Shown: positions 11,296-21,699 of the stretch, in pieces
How the letters are laid out: each line of letters begins with the position of its first letter
How positions within the stretch are numbered: the first letter of the stretch is position 1
Origin: Smittium mucronatum
Taxonomy: Eukaryota; Kickxellomycota; Harpellomycetes; Harpellales; Legeriomycetaceae
Assembly (NCBI GenBank): GCA_001953115.1
Contig: LSSL01003021.1
Span: 1 to 26,653, forward strand
Direction of reading: 5' to 3'
Length of the DNA: 26,653 nucleotides
The notes under the pieces: generated by a model
Told to the model about the DNA's origin: nothing
Seen by the model: the letters and a program-made list of their open reading frames with translations, nothing else
Databases searched by the model: none
Program-made: the position numbers and the translations under genes

Positions 11296-12002
11296 AATTT
11301 ATTTAATACAAAAATTTTAATGAAAGTGTGATGAGTAAATAAAAACTTTAAAGTTACAATTGTTGGGTTTAATTTAAAAATTTTGCGTGTTTACTTTTTC
11401 CGATGTCATTATTATTATAATTCAAAAAAGGTTTAAATAAGAATAGAATAATAACAAATCTATTTAGCTTCAAATTTTAAGAGCTTTTATAAAAAAAAAT
11501 TAAAGAAAACTTGCTAAAATTTTCTAAAATGAGTTTTAAAATGTAAGCAGATCAAATATGTTACTGTTAAAATAGTTTTTTCATGCCTGAAAATTCACCA
11601 AAAAGTGTTTTTGGTTTTTCTGTTACCGGAAAAGCTGTAGATTTTGGCCTGATAGAGTTTTATTTGAATTTAATAGTTAAATTGAGTCGCTGTTTTGTAA
11701 CACCTTTGATATTCAGATTTTTTTCAAATGAACTTTCTTTATGATTTGATATAAGATATATGAATTTAACACTTGCATAAAAAAGAAAATTATATAGATA
11801 TGAATTCGCTTGAAACTCATTCCAATTCTAATTGAAATCCTGTGAAAATTTTTATATAATATTTAATAAATGTTGAATATGTGTTACCGTTTTATGTTTA
11901 TCGGGTTGTATTTTGTAATTCACAACCCTTCTCTATATTTATTGACTTCAGTCTTTAAATTCTGACATGTATTATTTTGGGTTTTGGAACTCGATAGGGG
12001 AA
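11296..12002 (-). repeat. right terminal inverted repeat arm of the 12-kb element
   Basis: Reverse complement of 1-707 with about nine substitutions and no gaps. It ends GGAACTCGATAGGGGAA at 12002. The next bases (GTTTTTGC) are outside the element or beyond the window's paired sequence, so the true terminus could lie farther right if the left arm continues beyond the window. The mirrored hairpin lies at 11903-11928. Confidence 0.93.
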
Positions 12003-12909
12003 GTTTTTGCTATTGCTGCTTCATTTTTTAACCACCGAGAAAAAATTGGTAAGTTTTAATAGCCGCAATTGAGCATTCGGTTATTGAGTGAAATGATTTT
12101 TTATCCTATTAAAACTTTATTATTTGCAATAGTAAGTTTTTTATTTAATAATCCATCCAATAAATGAAGGTTTAAAACCATTTATATATCAAAATCACCA
12201 AAAGATATTGGCATCCACTTAAGGATCTCATCCACATACAACATACACACTATTACTAAAATCTAAAAGTAAGATTCCCTAATTTTCATATTTGGATCTA
12301 TTAAGTTTATCTGGATGGTATCACTCATATGCACAATATATTTTTTATTCTGTTTAAATACATGAATAAATAAACACTATTTTCTTATTTTTTTAATCTT
12401 TTAAAACTATAGATAGTTTACTAAGCCCGAACGAAAGTTCCCATTGTGAGTTCGGTTTTATTTGATTTTTTTAAAACTGGATAATCTTAATAATTATTAG
12501 AAGTAATAAATATAAGCGAAATAAAATGGATATAAACTTAATTCTAAATACTCAAATGTGATTGGGACTCTAAATGAATCTCATTTAAATAAGTAAATAA
12601 TTAAGCTTATTCAAAAACCGCTTATATTAAGCACTTGATGTATATTGTGGAATTGATCATAGAATACATAAAAGGAGGTATCGAAGAATAATAATTAATA
12701 TTGATCATTTGTGAGGTGTGAAAACCGTTTCAGTAGTATTGAAATTTTAGGATAAATTAAAACTAATCTGTGAAAAAAAAGTATATGATGAGTAAAAGCA
12801 TATATAGTAATGTGAAATCTAACTAACTTTGAAATGGCTGGTATTAATAAAAAACGTAATATATTTGGAATAAAGGAGGATGGAATTTTTCGAAGAATGA
12901 GCAAAATTT
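12003..12909. other. spacer between the 12-kb element and the MRM2 gene
   Basis: No gene recognised. It contains a small GC-containing palindromic patch at 12427-12455 (CCGAAC ... GTTCGG, with GAAC-GAAA-GTTC inside). A 30-codon plus-strand frame begins with ATG at about 12834 and runs 14 bp into the antisense of the MRM2 3' end; see the rejected list. Confidence 0.5.
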
Positions 12910-14085
12910 CTAAATTTTATTGAAATTCAGACATACATAATATTGTTCAGATGACTGTTTTCTGGAAGACTTGGGTTTTTCAGAAATAACCTTCGAAAAA
13001 AATTGCTTCAAATTTTCTTTTAAGAAGTTTGAACTCTCACCCATAAAATACTGATAAAATATCAAAAAAGAAAATTTTAAAGAGTCAATTCAATTTTATA
13101 TATATAAAAGGTACGCTTTACCTTAATAACCAAATTTCCATTTTGGCACAGATGTTCTTTAGAGAAATTTATAACAGATGTGCAAAGTTCCTATCATTTT
13201 CAAAATTAAAAGATAGAAAGTCGATAGAGATAAAGAATCAAAATTAATAAAAGATTTAAATGAGACTAACCATAGAATTGGAGTCATCTACAACTCCGTT
13301 CCCTGAAATGTTGGGTGCCATATCACTAAGAATTAGTCCAACTCTTCTATTTTCACCAATAGAAGAAACGACTCTATATTTCGTTTCTTTCGTTCTAAAA
13401 TCGCCTTTGATGAATGAAACGCCCTTGATAGGCCGCATGGAATTCAAATCAATTGATATAATTGATGGGATATCATTATCAGAAGGATGTTTAGAATCTT
13501 CTGCAAAATTTAAATTAAAAATTTCTAATGATTAAATTAGAAAAGTTGTGTACTTTAACGAAAAAATTAATTTACGTTCATTTTCAGCTATGGTATTAGG
13601 CTTTTTTAATATTTCAGAAGTGACTTGACTCCAGCCACCAGGGGCAGCACCACAATCTATGATCACGGAGCCCTAAATAAGCCAAAATATAAAAAATAAA
13701 GTTTACTATGAAAAAAAACCAAGATCAGTTTATAATAAAATAGTATTATGTAGAACCGCTAAACAAGTTTTTGAAAGAGGCTTGCAATAATCAATGACAT
13801 GATATTTGTTATTGATTTCTATTAGTTTGTAACTACTTCTGGCACGATATCCCTGATCCTGTGCCATTTTGATGAATTGATCATTATCCTTTCTTAGAGT
13901 CCATAGTGTTGAAGTTTTCCTAGATTTTTTGCTAAGCTTGATGTATGAAAAGCAAATATTTTGTATTTTGATAATGAAAAAAATTTATGAACAATTACTT
14001 GGTAAACTGAGGTAGAAAAATTGGTTCTTTGATATGAAATTTGCAAAGGCGAGATTCTTAATATTAGGTTGAAGCTTTTGGTCAT
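12910..14085 (-). CDS. MRM2: mitochondrial FtsJ/RrmJ-type rRNA 2'-O-methyltransferase, six exons
   Basis: SAM-dependent enzyme predicted to methylate a ribose in the peptidyl-transferase region of mitochondrial large-subunit rRNA. Exons on the minus strand are 14085-13999, 13936-13757, 13672-13576, 13500-13271, 13190-13122 and 13050-12910. The joined frame is 267 codons, normal for the family. Introns are 62, 84, 75, 80 and 71 nt, bounded by GT and AG (for example GTAAAT...TTTTGCAG and GTAAAG...TTTATCAG), and reading phase is kept across all five. Residues 1-29 are basic and Ser/Thr-rich without acids, as in a mitochondrial presequence. Then come GYRARSSYKL, the SAM loop GAAPGGWSQV (97-106), LSDMAPNISGN, NGNLVIK and KPKSSRKQSSEQYYV. 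The RrmJ catalytic tetrad K-D-K-E is visible as K66, D181, K221 and E256. The weakest point is the exon 2 donor: GCG|GTTCTA at 13757 is used, with CAT|GTCATT at 13799 as an alternative. The neighbours are all transposon remnants. Confidence 0.92.
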
Positions 14086-14342
14086 TTTTTTAGTTATTTG
14101 AAAAAGTTGAATAATATTTTTTGATGTTATTATTCAGAATTGGTTAAATGTTTTTTCTCGATAGAATCTGATAAAAAATAGACAGAAACGGGAAAATTCC
14201 GAAAAATCTGGGAAATTTCGACAGATTACATTTTTACAGTCATACTTACCAATGAAAATCGATAAAATTCGGCAATATTTCATCAAATTTTACCATTGGA
14301 TAAAATATCGTTATTGATATTTTATTAGTCAGTTAAAGTAGG

Positions 14343-14710
14343 GTCTGTCTTAAGTCAGGATCAGGACATTTCATCCAATTTTTACATCCAATTCCCATTT
14401 CACCCAATTTACATTTCATCCAGGTTCCATTTCACACAATTTCATTTGCTCCAAAATAGATAATTAAACAGTGCTAAACTTTTTGTTTTTAAAATCTTAA
14501 GTATTATTTATCAAAATCTATACTTAATCGAAACTCTACAAATATATACTCAAACACAGTTTTATTGCCCTCTAATTGGAGGTTATAAAATTGGGTGAAA
14601 GGTCTATTGGATGAAATTTAAATTAGGCGAAATGGTACTTGATTAAGTAAAATAGGGTGAAATAGAATTGGATAAATGGCGCTTGAACGTCTTGTGTCAG
14701 CATCACAGAC
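14343..14710. mobile_element. 368-bp inverted-repeat element built of ~16-bp iterons
   Basis: The left half carries six variants of CATTTCACCCAATTT, with starts at about 14367, 14381, 14396, 14412, 14428 and 14443 (period 15-16). The right half, about 14585-14695, carries the same motif inverted, for example AATTGGGTGAAA, TTGGATGAAATT, TTAGGCGAAATGG, AGGGTGAAATAG and AATTGGATAAATGG. The ends share GTCTGT and its complement. The layout is that of a foldback MITE with iterated transposase-binding sites. No coding capacity. A related iteron cluster lies at 25973-26110. It begins 257 bp upstream of the MRM2 start codon. Confidence 0.7.
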
Positions 14711-14804
14711 TTAATTTTTTCTGTGGAATTAACCTTTTGCGGACTAATGCCCTTTCCAATGGGATTAACTTTATATTAAGCGCCCAGTGCAATAAGTGGT
14801 TTTG

Positions 14805-15062
14805 ATTGGGAGATTCTCTTAGAGAGTGGGCACTTTAATATTAAATTTTTACTACCTTCCTAATTTGGAAATAATACATCTTATAATTTTTAAAATTATT
14901 GAATACTGAAATCTCAAAATAAATATTCCATTGGAATAATGTGAAAATGTTATTAGATGCAGCATGTATTTCATTTTTATTGGTTTATAATTGAAATAAA
15001 TTTTATTTTTCTAATGGTTTAATCAGTATAAAAAAGTCTGACTCTGAAAAGAATCTCCCAAT
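14805..15062. mobile_element. 258-bp MITE with ATTGGGAGATTCT ends
   Basis: The left end ATTGGGAGATTCTCTT and right end AGAATCTCCCAAT form a 13-base perfect terminal inverted repeat. The interior is A/T-rich and non-coding. A same-family fragment occurs at 7819-7873 inside the 12-kb element, so this is a dispersed repeat. No clear target-site duplication could be assigned, and the parent transposase is unknown. Confidence 0.7.
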
Positions 15063-16099
15063 TACACCCAAGTATTTTTTATCAAGTAAAAGAAAGTTAT
15101 AAATTTAGGATTACATTATCAATTATAATGAGAAATTTGGTAATCATTGGATAAAATAATCAAATATTATTTTACTGAAATACATCATGTTTTTTGAGAA
15201 AACGAGTTATATTAGAAACTTTATCGAATTACCAGCATATAAGTTTATAAGGCTACTACAAAATATCTTTCTAAGGATTTTTCTTTATAATTGTATGGGA
15301 AAAAATTTTAGTGCTCATACTATATAAAGAAACACCAATTAGAAAACAATTTGTCCAATAAATATATAAAAATTATATTAACCCAATTTTGATTCAATTA
15401 TTATAACTCATTCACATTCATTGGTGTACAGTTATCTATACAATAGTAGGGATTTATTTAATAATGACGGGATTAAATCTTAATGAGAATTGCAATAGAA
15501 AAATAATCGTTCATTTTAAATGATTAAAAGTTAAATTTCTTTAAAAAAACCCTATATTTTATTCATTTCAATCAATTGCAGAAACTTTATCGATGTTTAA
15601 ACCTATTAAACTATTTTTTCTAATAAAAAAAACTCAATTTATAATTCATATATTGTATGGTTTTATTTTTATCTATAATAAAACAGTTCAATATATGATT
15701 TATTATACCTTTAAAAATAGTAATGAGTATTAATATTATCTTAACTGAAATAAATGGTGCAATATTGATAAGATTATCATAAAAATTGTATATACCCTAT
15801 TATGAATGATATGATAGCTTTTTTTTTGTAAATTCTTAATATTAAAATCTTTTAATATAGATAAAACTAAAAACTTATATTATAAAAGCTTTAGCATTAA
15901 TCGGAAAAAATTCTCAAAGATTCAAAATATATCAGTTTGTGAAAATGATAAAAATTTACAAATTCCAAAGCTTTTAGAAAATACGGGGTGATAGGGATAT
16001 GGCTTGTTTTTTCATAAATTACCTTCCAGATGGAAATCCAGAGTTTTTATATCATTGATAAAAAGATAATTATAAATTATAAGCGATGTCCATTATTAT
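15063..16099. other. AT-rich intergenic stretch, nothing recognised
   Basis: Long A/T-rich stretch with no open frame, motif or convincing repeat pair. It may include the left flank or lost terminal repeat of the transposase pseudogene that follows, but no inverted counterpart was found downstream of 17464. Confidence 0.4.
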
Positions 16100-17464
16100 A
16101 ACAAAATAACTTTAATTTTAATTTTGGAAAACAACAAATTTCCGAGTATTGAATGCTATAGGAAAGCGAAAATGGGGTATGAATTCCAAGCTGCTCTAGC
16201 AATATTAACTCCTGCAAAATATCCAGTGATTCTGGAATATATATCCTAGAATTTATAATAAACTCTCTCAAACCCCAGAAGATGTATATTTTATGACTGG
16301 CTTTAATATGAATGATTTTGAAGAAACATACTCGGCATGTGAAATTGATTTGTTGAAATCGGAGATGAGAAAGGGTAAGAGGTCGAAGTTCGAACCAAAA
16401 GAAATTTTTTTTATACTTTTAACCTTTATTAGACACTATTTCAAATATGAAAAAATTGTGCGAGACTTTGGGTCCTCTGGCCCCTTGATATGCACAATAA
16501 TAAATTATATAGCTAACTTTATAAGGGAAATTTTAATAAAAAATTACTTATGCCTAATTAAAAAAGACTCCCAGTTGTCTCAATCGATAATGTTGATCAA
16601 TAAAATTGAAGTTTATTTAATTATAGACTGCGCAGTATTTTATATTAATAGACCATCTGCTAACTTTTCTGACTCCAAAATATTCTATTCTGGTAGGCAC
16701 CACAGATACTGTGTAAAAAAAGAAATTTCGTTAATACCTGACGCTATACACGTGCTCATTAACCCCATTTTTGAAGGCTCAGTACACTATATTTCAGTTT
16801 GTAGAAAAATGGAAACCACATACTGAAATTTCTCAAAAAAAAGTGCTATATATTATAAAATTAGAGACTATGGAAGCTTCAGCGGTTGGTCGACCATGGC
16901 TGACAAAGGGTATATAGTCCTGGAAAAAAAATCCAGGGTAGTTATACCAAAAAAACATAATCAGCAAAATAATACAAGACTGAATTTTATTCTAAAAGTT
17001 CTTCTGATTTACAAAATAACACTGAGAACTATAATAGAAAAGATGAAATATCCGTAGAATTAAACATATCTAGTGATAGAATAATAGTGGAGAACTTTTT
17101 TGGTAGAATGAAAAGATTTTTTAAAGTAACCAGAGATGCTTATAGAGGATCTCTGAAAAATCTTGAATTATTAATCGATATATGTGTAGCATTTAAAACT
17201 TTCATATAACGAATTCACCATTAAGAATGAGTGATTGAAATTTTAAGATTTAACTATAAGAAAATAACTGGAAATTGTCAAAAAAAAGCTGGAAAAAGTA
17301 GAAGGGATAACAAAAATAGAAATATTTCAAAGACTCTTAGAGAAAACCCTAACGAAATCGTAAGTTTTAGATATTTTAGCTCCAAAAAATATAGTTTAAA
17401 ACCTTTTGGGGAAATATATACCTCATCAGAGCGGTATTTGAGCTGCTCCGATGACTTAAATTAA
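16100..17464 (+). pseudogene. DDE_Tnp_4-type (PIF/Harbinger-like) transposase, frameshifted
   Basis: The coding sequence runs through at least four frame changes. A first segment to 16246 includes YEFQAALAILTPAKYPVILE. It passes at about 16247 into the longest open frame (ATG at 16293, open to 16826), with RIYNKLSQTPEDVYF just upstream of that ATG, so the ATG is probably internal. The 177-residue piece has a basic patch (KGKRSKF), a helical DNA-binding-like region, and IIDCAVFYINRPS with the first catalytic Asp at residue 112. Then come FYSGRHHRYCVKKE and EGSVHYISV, where family members normally have HD. After two shifts at 16824-16842 the frame reads STMADKGYI (second Asp). After another near 16985 it reads RIIVENFFGRMKRFFKV (catalytic Glu), ending at TAA 17207-17209. 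An in-frame 77-codon stretch, 17231-17464, may be the decayed C-terminal tail. The catalytic core is recognisable but the gene cannot be translated as one product. Confidence 0.85.
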
Positions 17465-19000
17465 ACATCGTATCGTCTTTTAATACCATTTAATATATAT
17501 TTATCCATTTTTTATGTATTTAAATTACATCTATTTTTTCGCTAAAATATGTTTTACAGCTAACATTTTCATCCAATAAAAAGCTTTTTTTCAAATAAAA
17601 AATTGATTAGATTATCTATTTTCTGCTATAAAAGAGGCTTCTGAAAAAAAAAATAAGCAAACTATCTTTTTTTTTATAAGCACATTCCATACAAAGAATT
17701 CACCATTTGAATGTTATAAATGTATTTTTTACTCGCTATTATTCGAAAATCAATAACTTGGATTCAGATTTCATTCGATAAAAAAAATTAGTTGATGGGA
17801 TTATAATTATTAATTTGCTCCATTATCCTATCATATATAATCAGAATAACTTCATCGGATTCTTGTCTCGTTTGAAAAAAGTATGACTATCTTTGAAAGA
17901 ACATATATATACTGTTAATATTTTATTCATTCTACGCTTTTATATTATGATCCCATTTTTTATAAATTACAAATATATTGGTAATCAATAATTCTCCGGA
18001 TACGAATAGAAATAATCAGAAGGTTTACGCTTATTAAAGATCCACTATGAAAACTTTAGGAGATGAGAAATTTGTTTATTGTTTAAACCCATAATAAAAA
18101 ATATTAAAGTGTAAATAATAACTTGGATTTTTTTCTTTGAAATTTAAAATTTCTAGATTATTTAATTTTGATTTACAGACCTATATTTCTGTCTATATGT
18201 TTCTGGTATATCGAATCATATTTCGAAAAAAAAAATAGAAAAAAATTCGTATTGAAATTATTATATTATTTTTTTCAAATATATTTATAATACTCTGATA
18301 TCTTAGAATCCCAGGATTTAAAAATATTCAAATATCTATTAGAGTAAGATTTTTATTTATTTAGCATATATATTAGACTTTTAACTCGATCTATTTTTTT
18401 TATAAATAGACACAGCAAAGCTTGAGTTTATTAAAAAACTAATGGTGACTAATTTTTTTTATTAAAGACGTATTAAGATGCTTAAATTGTTATCTATAAC
18501 ATTTTTGGTTAACTTTTAATAATTTTAAGTATGATTTATTACTGTTTCTTATTTCATATGTTTTTTTTTGTAAGAAAAAAATAATCCATTCAAGTGCATA
18601 AAAATCTTCATATCATTTGGCTCCATTTTTTTAAAAAATTACACGATAAAAAAAATTTACATCGAAAACTACATTTAAAAAATCTCTTAATGTCAGTTTC
18701 TAAATATTAATACCCAAATATCTCATTAAAGATGTTTAAAATTAAATAAAAAAGATTATTTTGTATTATATTAACACAACAGTAATTTTTCTTAATATGG
18801 CTCACATTAATGATATTAAGAGAACTAACAGTATGTGAATAAAAAATTTAGTAAAAAATATTTGATTGAATATTCCAATTTCAAATTAAACATAATATAA
18901 CCCCCATTTATTTATACGTCTCTTGAATAGAATTATTTTTTCTCAAAAGGTATAGGGTGGGTAAAATTATGCACTATATACTCATATCATGCAAAAAAAA
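17465..19000. other. AT-rich intergenic stretch, nothing recognised
   Basis: No open frame, RNA gene or convincing repeat pair seen on either strand; sequence is dominated by A and T runs. Confidence 0.45.
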
Positions 19001-19150
19001 TATAGATTTTTGCGTTCATTTATCCAGACAACATATTTTTTTTCCCTTTGCTGTACAATTTATTCTGATAATGGATTGTCGGATTATCGAAAGCTTCTGT
19101 GCGATTTCATAAATAAAAAACCAAATCACTTCAAAAAAATTTTTGACTGA
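19001..19150 (+). pseudogene. possible retroelement integrase fragment
   Basis: An open stretch of 49 codons ends at TGA 19148-19150. It reads YRFLRSFIQ, then TIYSDNGLSDYRKLLCDF and INKKPNHFKKIF. The order FLRSFI followed by IYSDNG resembles the core of rve integrases of BEL/Pao-type retrotransposons, where IxSDNGTNF contains the second catalytic Asp. No upstream or downstream continuation could be followed. The match is short and could be coincidental. Confidence 0.35.
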
Positions 19151-20041
19151 AGATAACCCTATTCAAAATTTCTAGTATTATAAAAAAAGGCAGCTAAAAC
19201 TCCTCTGAATAAGTAACAATTGATTTGAGGAGAAATTTTACATTTTTATTTGGTGAAAATCACCATATTTGATCGATTTATCTAAACACCCCTTTATGAA
19301 AATCCTTTATAATCAATCCTATTATGTTAAAGCCTAACTAATTTATTTTTTTTGAAGATGCGAAATGATGCTCTATTTTCAGATTAATTAATGGGGAATG
19401 GTAATTCTTAACACAATCACCCATTTGAGTATATCTGATGGTATTCTTAATTTCTGAAATATTAATTGATCAAAAAGAAAAAAACTTTGTTAAAATTTTA
19501 TAAATTAAGAAATACATATGTTTCTTAATACCAAATTTAGTTTTTTAAAAAAAATTCTATTAGAAAACCCCATTAATTTTCTAGAAATTATCATTCAAAA
19601 AAAAATTCCTTCGGTTATTAAGAAAAAAATATAGTATTTTTTTTAGCGGTCTTATAAATTTATACGTTTGTAGTTTGATAAAGTCTCTATTGATAAATTT
19701 GAGTTCTTTTAAACAAAAAGAAATATTGAATATAAATAATATTAAATGAAAAAACGAGTTTTAAACAAAATGAGCGTTGTTTTTACGCGAAAATATATTT
19801 GATTTACTTTGAATTTTATATTTATCAATTTTATTTTTGTTATCAGTTCTTCATTAAAACTATTTTTTCAAATGATTTAGATTTATTATATACAGAAAGA
19901 AGTATATGGTTTAATTTTTTTTATATATATATTTAAAAAAATGATTTTGAATAATGCGAATTACATAAATATGTATTTATATGTGCATATATAAAAAATA
20001 AGATTTTCAACGCATTTAGAGAATAAAAAAATATTATAGAT
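19151..20041. other. AT-rich intergenic stretch, nothing recognised
   Basis: No coding frame or convincing repeat pair found. It leads directly into the start codon of the transposase pseudogene at 20042. Confidence 0.4.
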
Positions 20042-21063
20042 ATGTCAAATTCGAATTTTCAAAGAATCATTAATAGAGCCCAGAATATTGATGAAATATT
20101 AAACGCCGGTTTTAAAGCAGAAAGAAATTTTGACATTAAACAAAAAAAAACTGATTTTTATTTTGACCAACTTATTAGCGATTCTCTAAGACCTTATGCA
20201 GCTTTGATTTAAATGAGTTTGATAAGTTATTTGAGATATTGAATCAGGATATTTCTAGAATTAGAAGTATCTGAGGAAAAAATAGAAGCTATCAATTAAA
20301 GGTTCAGAGCTAATTTATCCGTATTTTTTGATTATTTATCCAACTTACTCCAGTACTGGACTAACATAAAATATGACTGCTGACTCAATTCAAAGACTTA
20401 TTAAAAGAATTACTGATTCTATCAAAAAACTCTGAAGAAAGAGTTTCTCATTTGTCTAAAAAAATATGAACAGGGATCTTTACGATAAAGATTTTTGAAT
20501 TAGATATAAGCAGCTTTTTTAATAGATGCTTCTATAAGAATATTATAAATTAGCCTCAGATTTTACAGGTTCTAAAGTTTTAATCTTGGAAAAGCATAAA
20601 TTATTTAGAGTAAAAAGATAACTTGATTGTTTTCCAGATTGAAGGATCACTATAATGAGGCAAATAAAATATGGTTTGATACATTATTTTAAAATATTTT
20701 TGAGCAGAGTTTATTTAACTAAAAACATCTTCTAAAAGTTCCAGAGGAAACTGCCCCAGATGATAATTACTACTGGTATATAGTAGCAGACTTAGGATAT
20801 ATCGGAATGGATAGATATATCCCTGAAATTTTACCATTAAATTGTTCTAACTTTAGCCGTGTTGTATTTTTAAACAATAAAAAATTATCTTCAGTCAGAT
20901 TAATTTGAGAGAATTATTATTCCCTTTTAGTGTAGCTCTTAGGCGAAGCAAGGCTTAAAATAAGGGCAAATTTAGAATTGGATGAGGATATACAAGATTT
21001 TTGCGTTGTTCATAATAATTTTAACCTGGAGTTACATCCGTTGAAAATAATTTCAAACAGATA
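20042..21063 (+). pseudogene. second DDE transposase pseudogene (DDE_Tnp_4-like)
   Basis: It begins with ATG at 20042 and reads MSNSNFQRIINRAQNIDEIL, continuing 56 codons to a stop. After a frame change it continues as DLNEFDKLFEILNQDISRIR, then through several shifts and stops to SKVLILEKHKLFRVK and DCFPD, where the first catalytic Asp region is expected. From about 20645 to 21063 a single frame, with only point stops, reads HYNEANKIWFDTLF, VADLGYIGMDRYIPEILPLN, NNKKLSSVRLI-stop-ENYYSLL, LLGEARLKIRANLELDED and VVHNNFNLELHPL. The GYIG and VENYYS/LHPL patterns are those of DDE_Tnp_4-type nucleases; an in-frame TGA stands just before the catalytic Glu. It differs clearly from the transposase at 16100, so it is a separate lineage and heavily decayed. 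Confidence 0.72.
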
Positions 21064-21699
21064 AGACTCGATTTAAAAATCGAATATCTTTAAAAATATA
21101 TTATTGTCCATAAATAGTTTAAAAGTAAAACAGCTTTATTTTAAAATGTATAATAAATATAATTTATAATCAGATATTTTTTTTTTGAAAAAAAAATCCA
21201 ATTATAAATTTGTCAAAATTTTATCTATATTATATTTAAAAAAATTATTAAAAATAATTTAATTTCTAAGTTTAAATAGTTTGATATGGAATGTGTTATT
21301 GATTATTAAAAAAAAAACTGCGATTATTTGCCAGATTTTATAATTTTTAGTATAACACGTTGATATTTAAATATGCAAAATGAAGACTTGATTTCATTTT
21401 ATTTTCACAATTTTCTATAACAAATATAGCATTTTATTTCGATATTGCTTTGTTTATATGTAAAAAAATATAAATTATTAAAAATTGCATACCTTATACC
21501 GAATTTATAATCGCATCAATCAATAATTTTCGTAAGCTTCTGAGTATTTCTGATCTGTATTTGGCTCAAAAAAAATTATTAAAAAAATATATATCAACAG
21601 AATATATAAATATCACTTGATAAAAAAAAAAATTATATAAATACGGTTAATAGATAGTAAAATTGTTTTTTAAATAGATTTTTTTAATCTATGTTGTTT
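21064..21699. other. AT-rich stretch after the transposase pseudogene
   Basis: No gene or repeat pair recognised. It probably includes the former right flank of the element carrying the 20042 pseudogene, but no matching left flank was found. Confidence 0.4.

Larger units (their letters stand above)
1..12002. mobile_element. 12-kb DNA element with ~707-bp terminal inverted repeats
   Basis: The first 707 bases reappear as their reverse complement at 11296-12002. I aligned the two arms line by line and found about nine mismatches and no gaps (about 98.7% identity). The outermost sequence is TTCCCCTATCGAGTTCC and its complement. Just inside the right arm is a decayed plus-strand integrase gene (9898-11231), which marks this as a cut-and-paste or self-synthesising DNA transposon rather than a simple palindrome. 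The interior is non-coding and interrupted by nested inverted-repeat insertions. Size, long TIRs and a terminal integrase fit a Polinton/Maverick-like or Ginger-like element, but no DNA polymerase B, ATPase, protease or capsid gene is visible. The left end coincides with the window edge, so the true left terminus and any target-site duplication cannot be seen. Confidence 0.8.

Noticed and set aside
12427..12455. CCGAAC ... GTTCGG palindrome with an inner GAAC-GAAA-GTTC hairpin, considered as part of a tRNA or structured RNA
   Set aside because: There is no acceptor stem, anticodon arm or conserved T-loop nearby, so no RNA gene can be supported.
12695..12904. 69-codon minus-strand frame just downstream of MRM2
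   Set aside because: It begins after the MRM2 stop, is low-complexity and hydrophobic, and has no recognised motif; likely chance.
12834..12923. Small plus-strand frame beginning MAGINKKRNIFGIKEDGIF, overlapping the MRM2 stop antisense
   Set aside because: It looks slightly protein-like and could be a terminal exon of a convergent gene, but no upstream exon or homology could be found, so it is not annotated.
13260..13535. 91-codon plus-strand open frame
   Set aside because: It is antisense to exon 4 and part of intron 3 of the MRM2 gene, whose minus-strand frame carries the FtsJ motifs. The openness is a shadow.
16077..16271. 64-codon minus-strand open frame
   Set aside because: The plus strand here carries the N-terminal part of the DDE_Tnp_4 pseudogene (YEFQAALAILTPAKYP), so this is a shadow.
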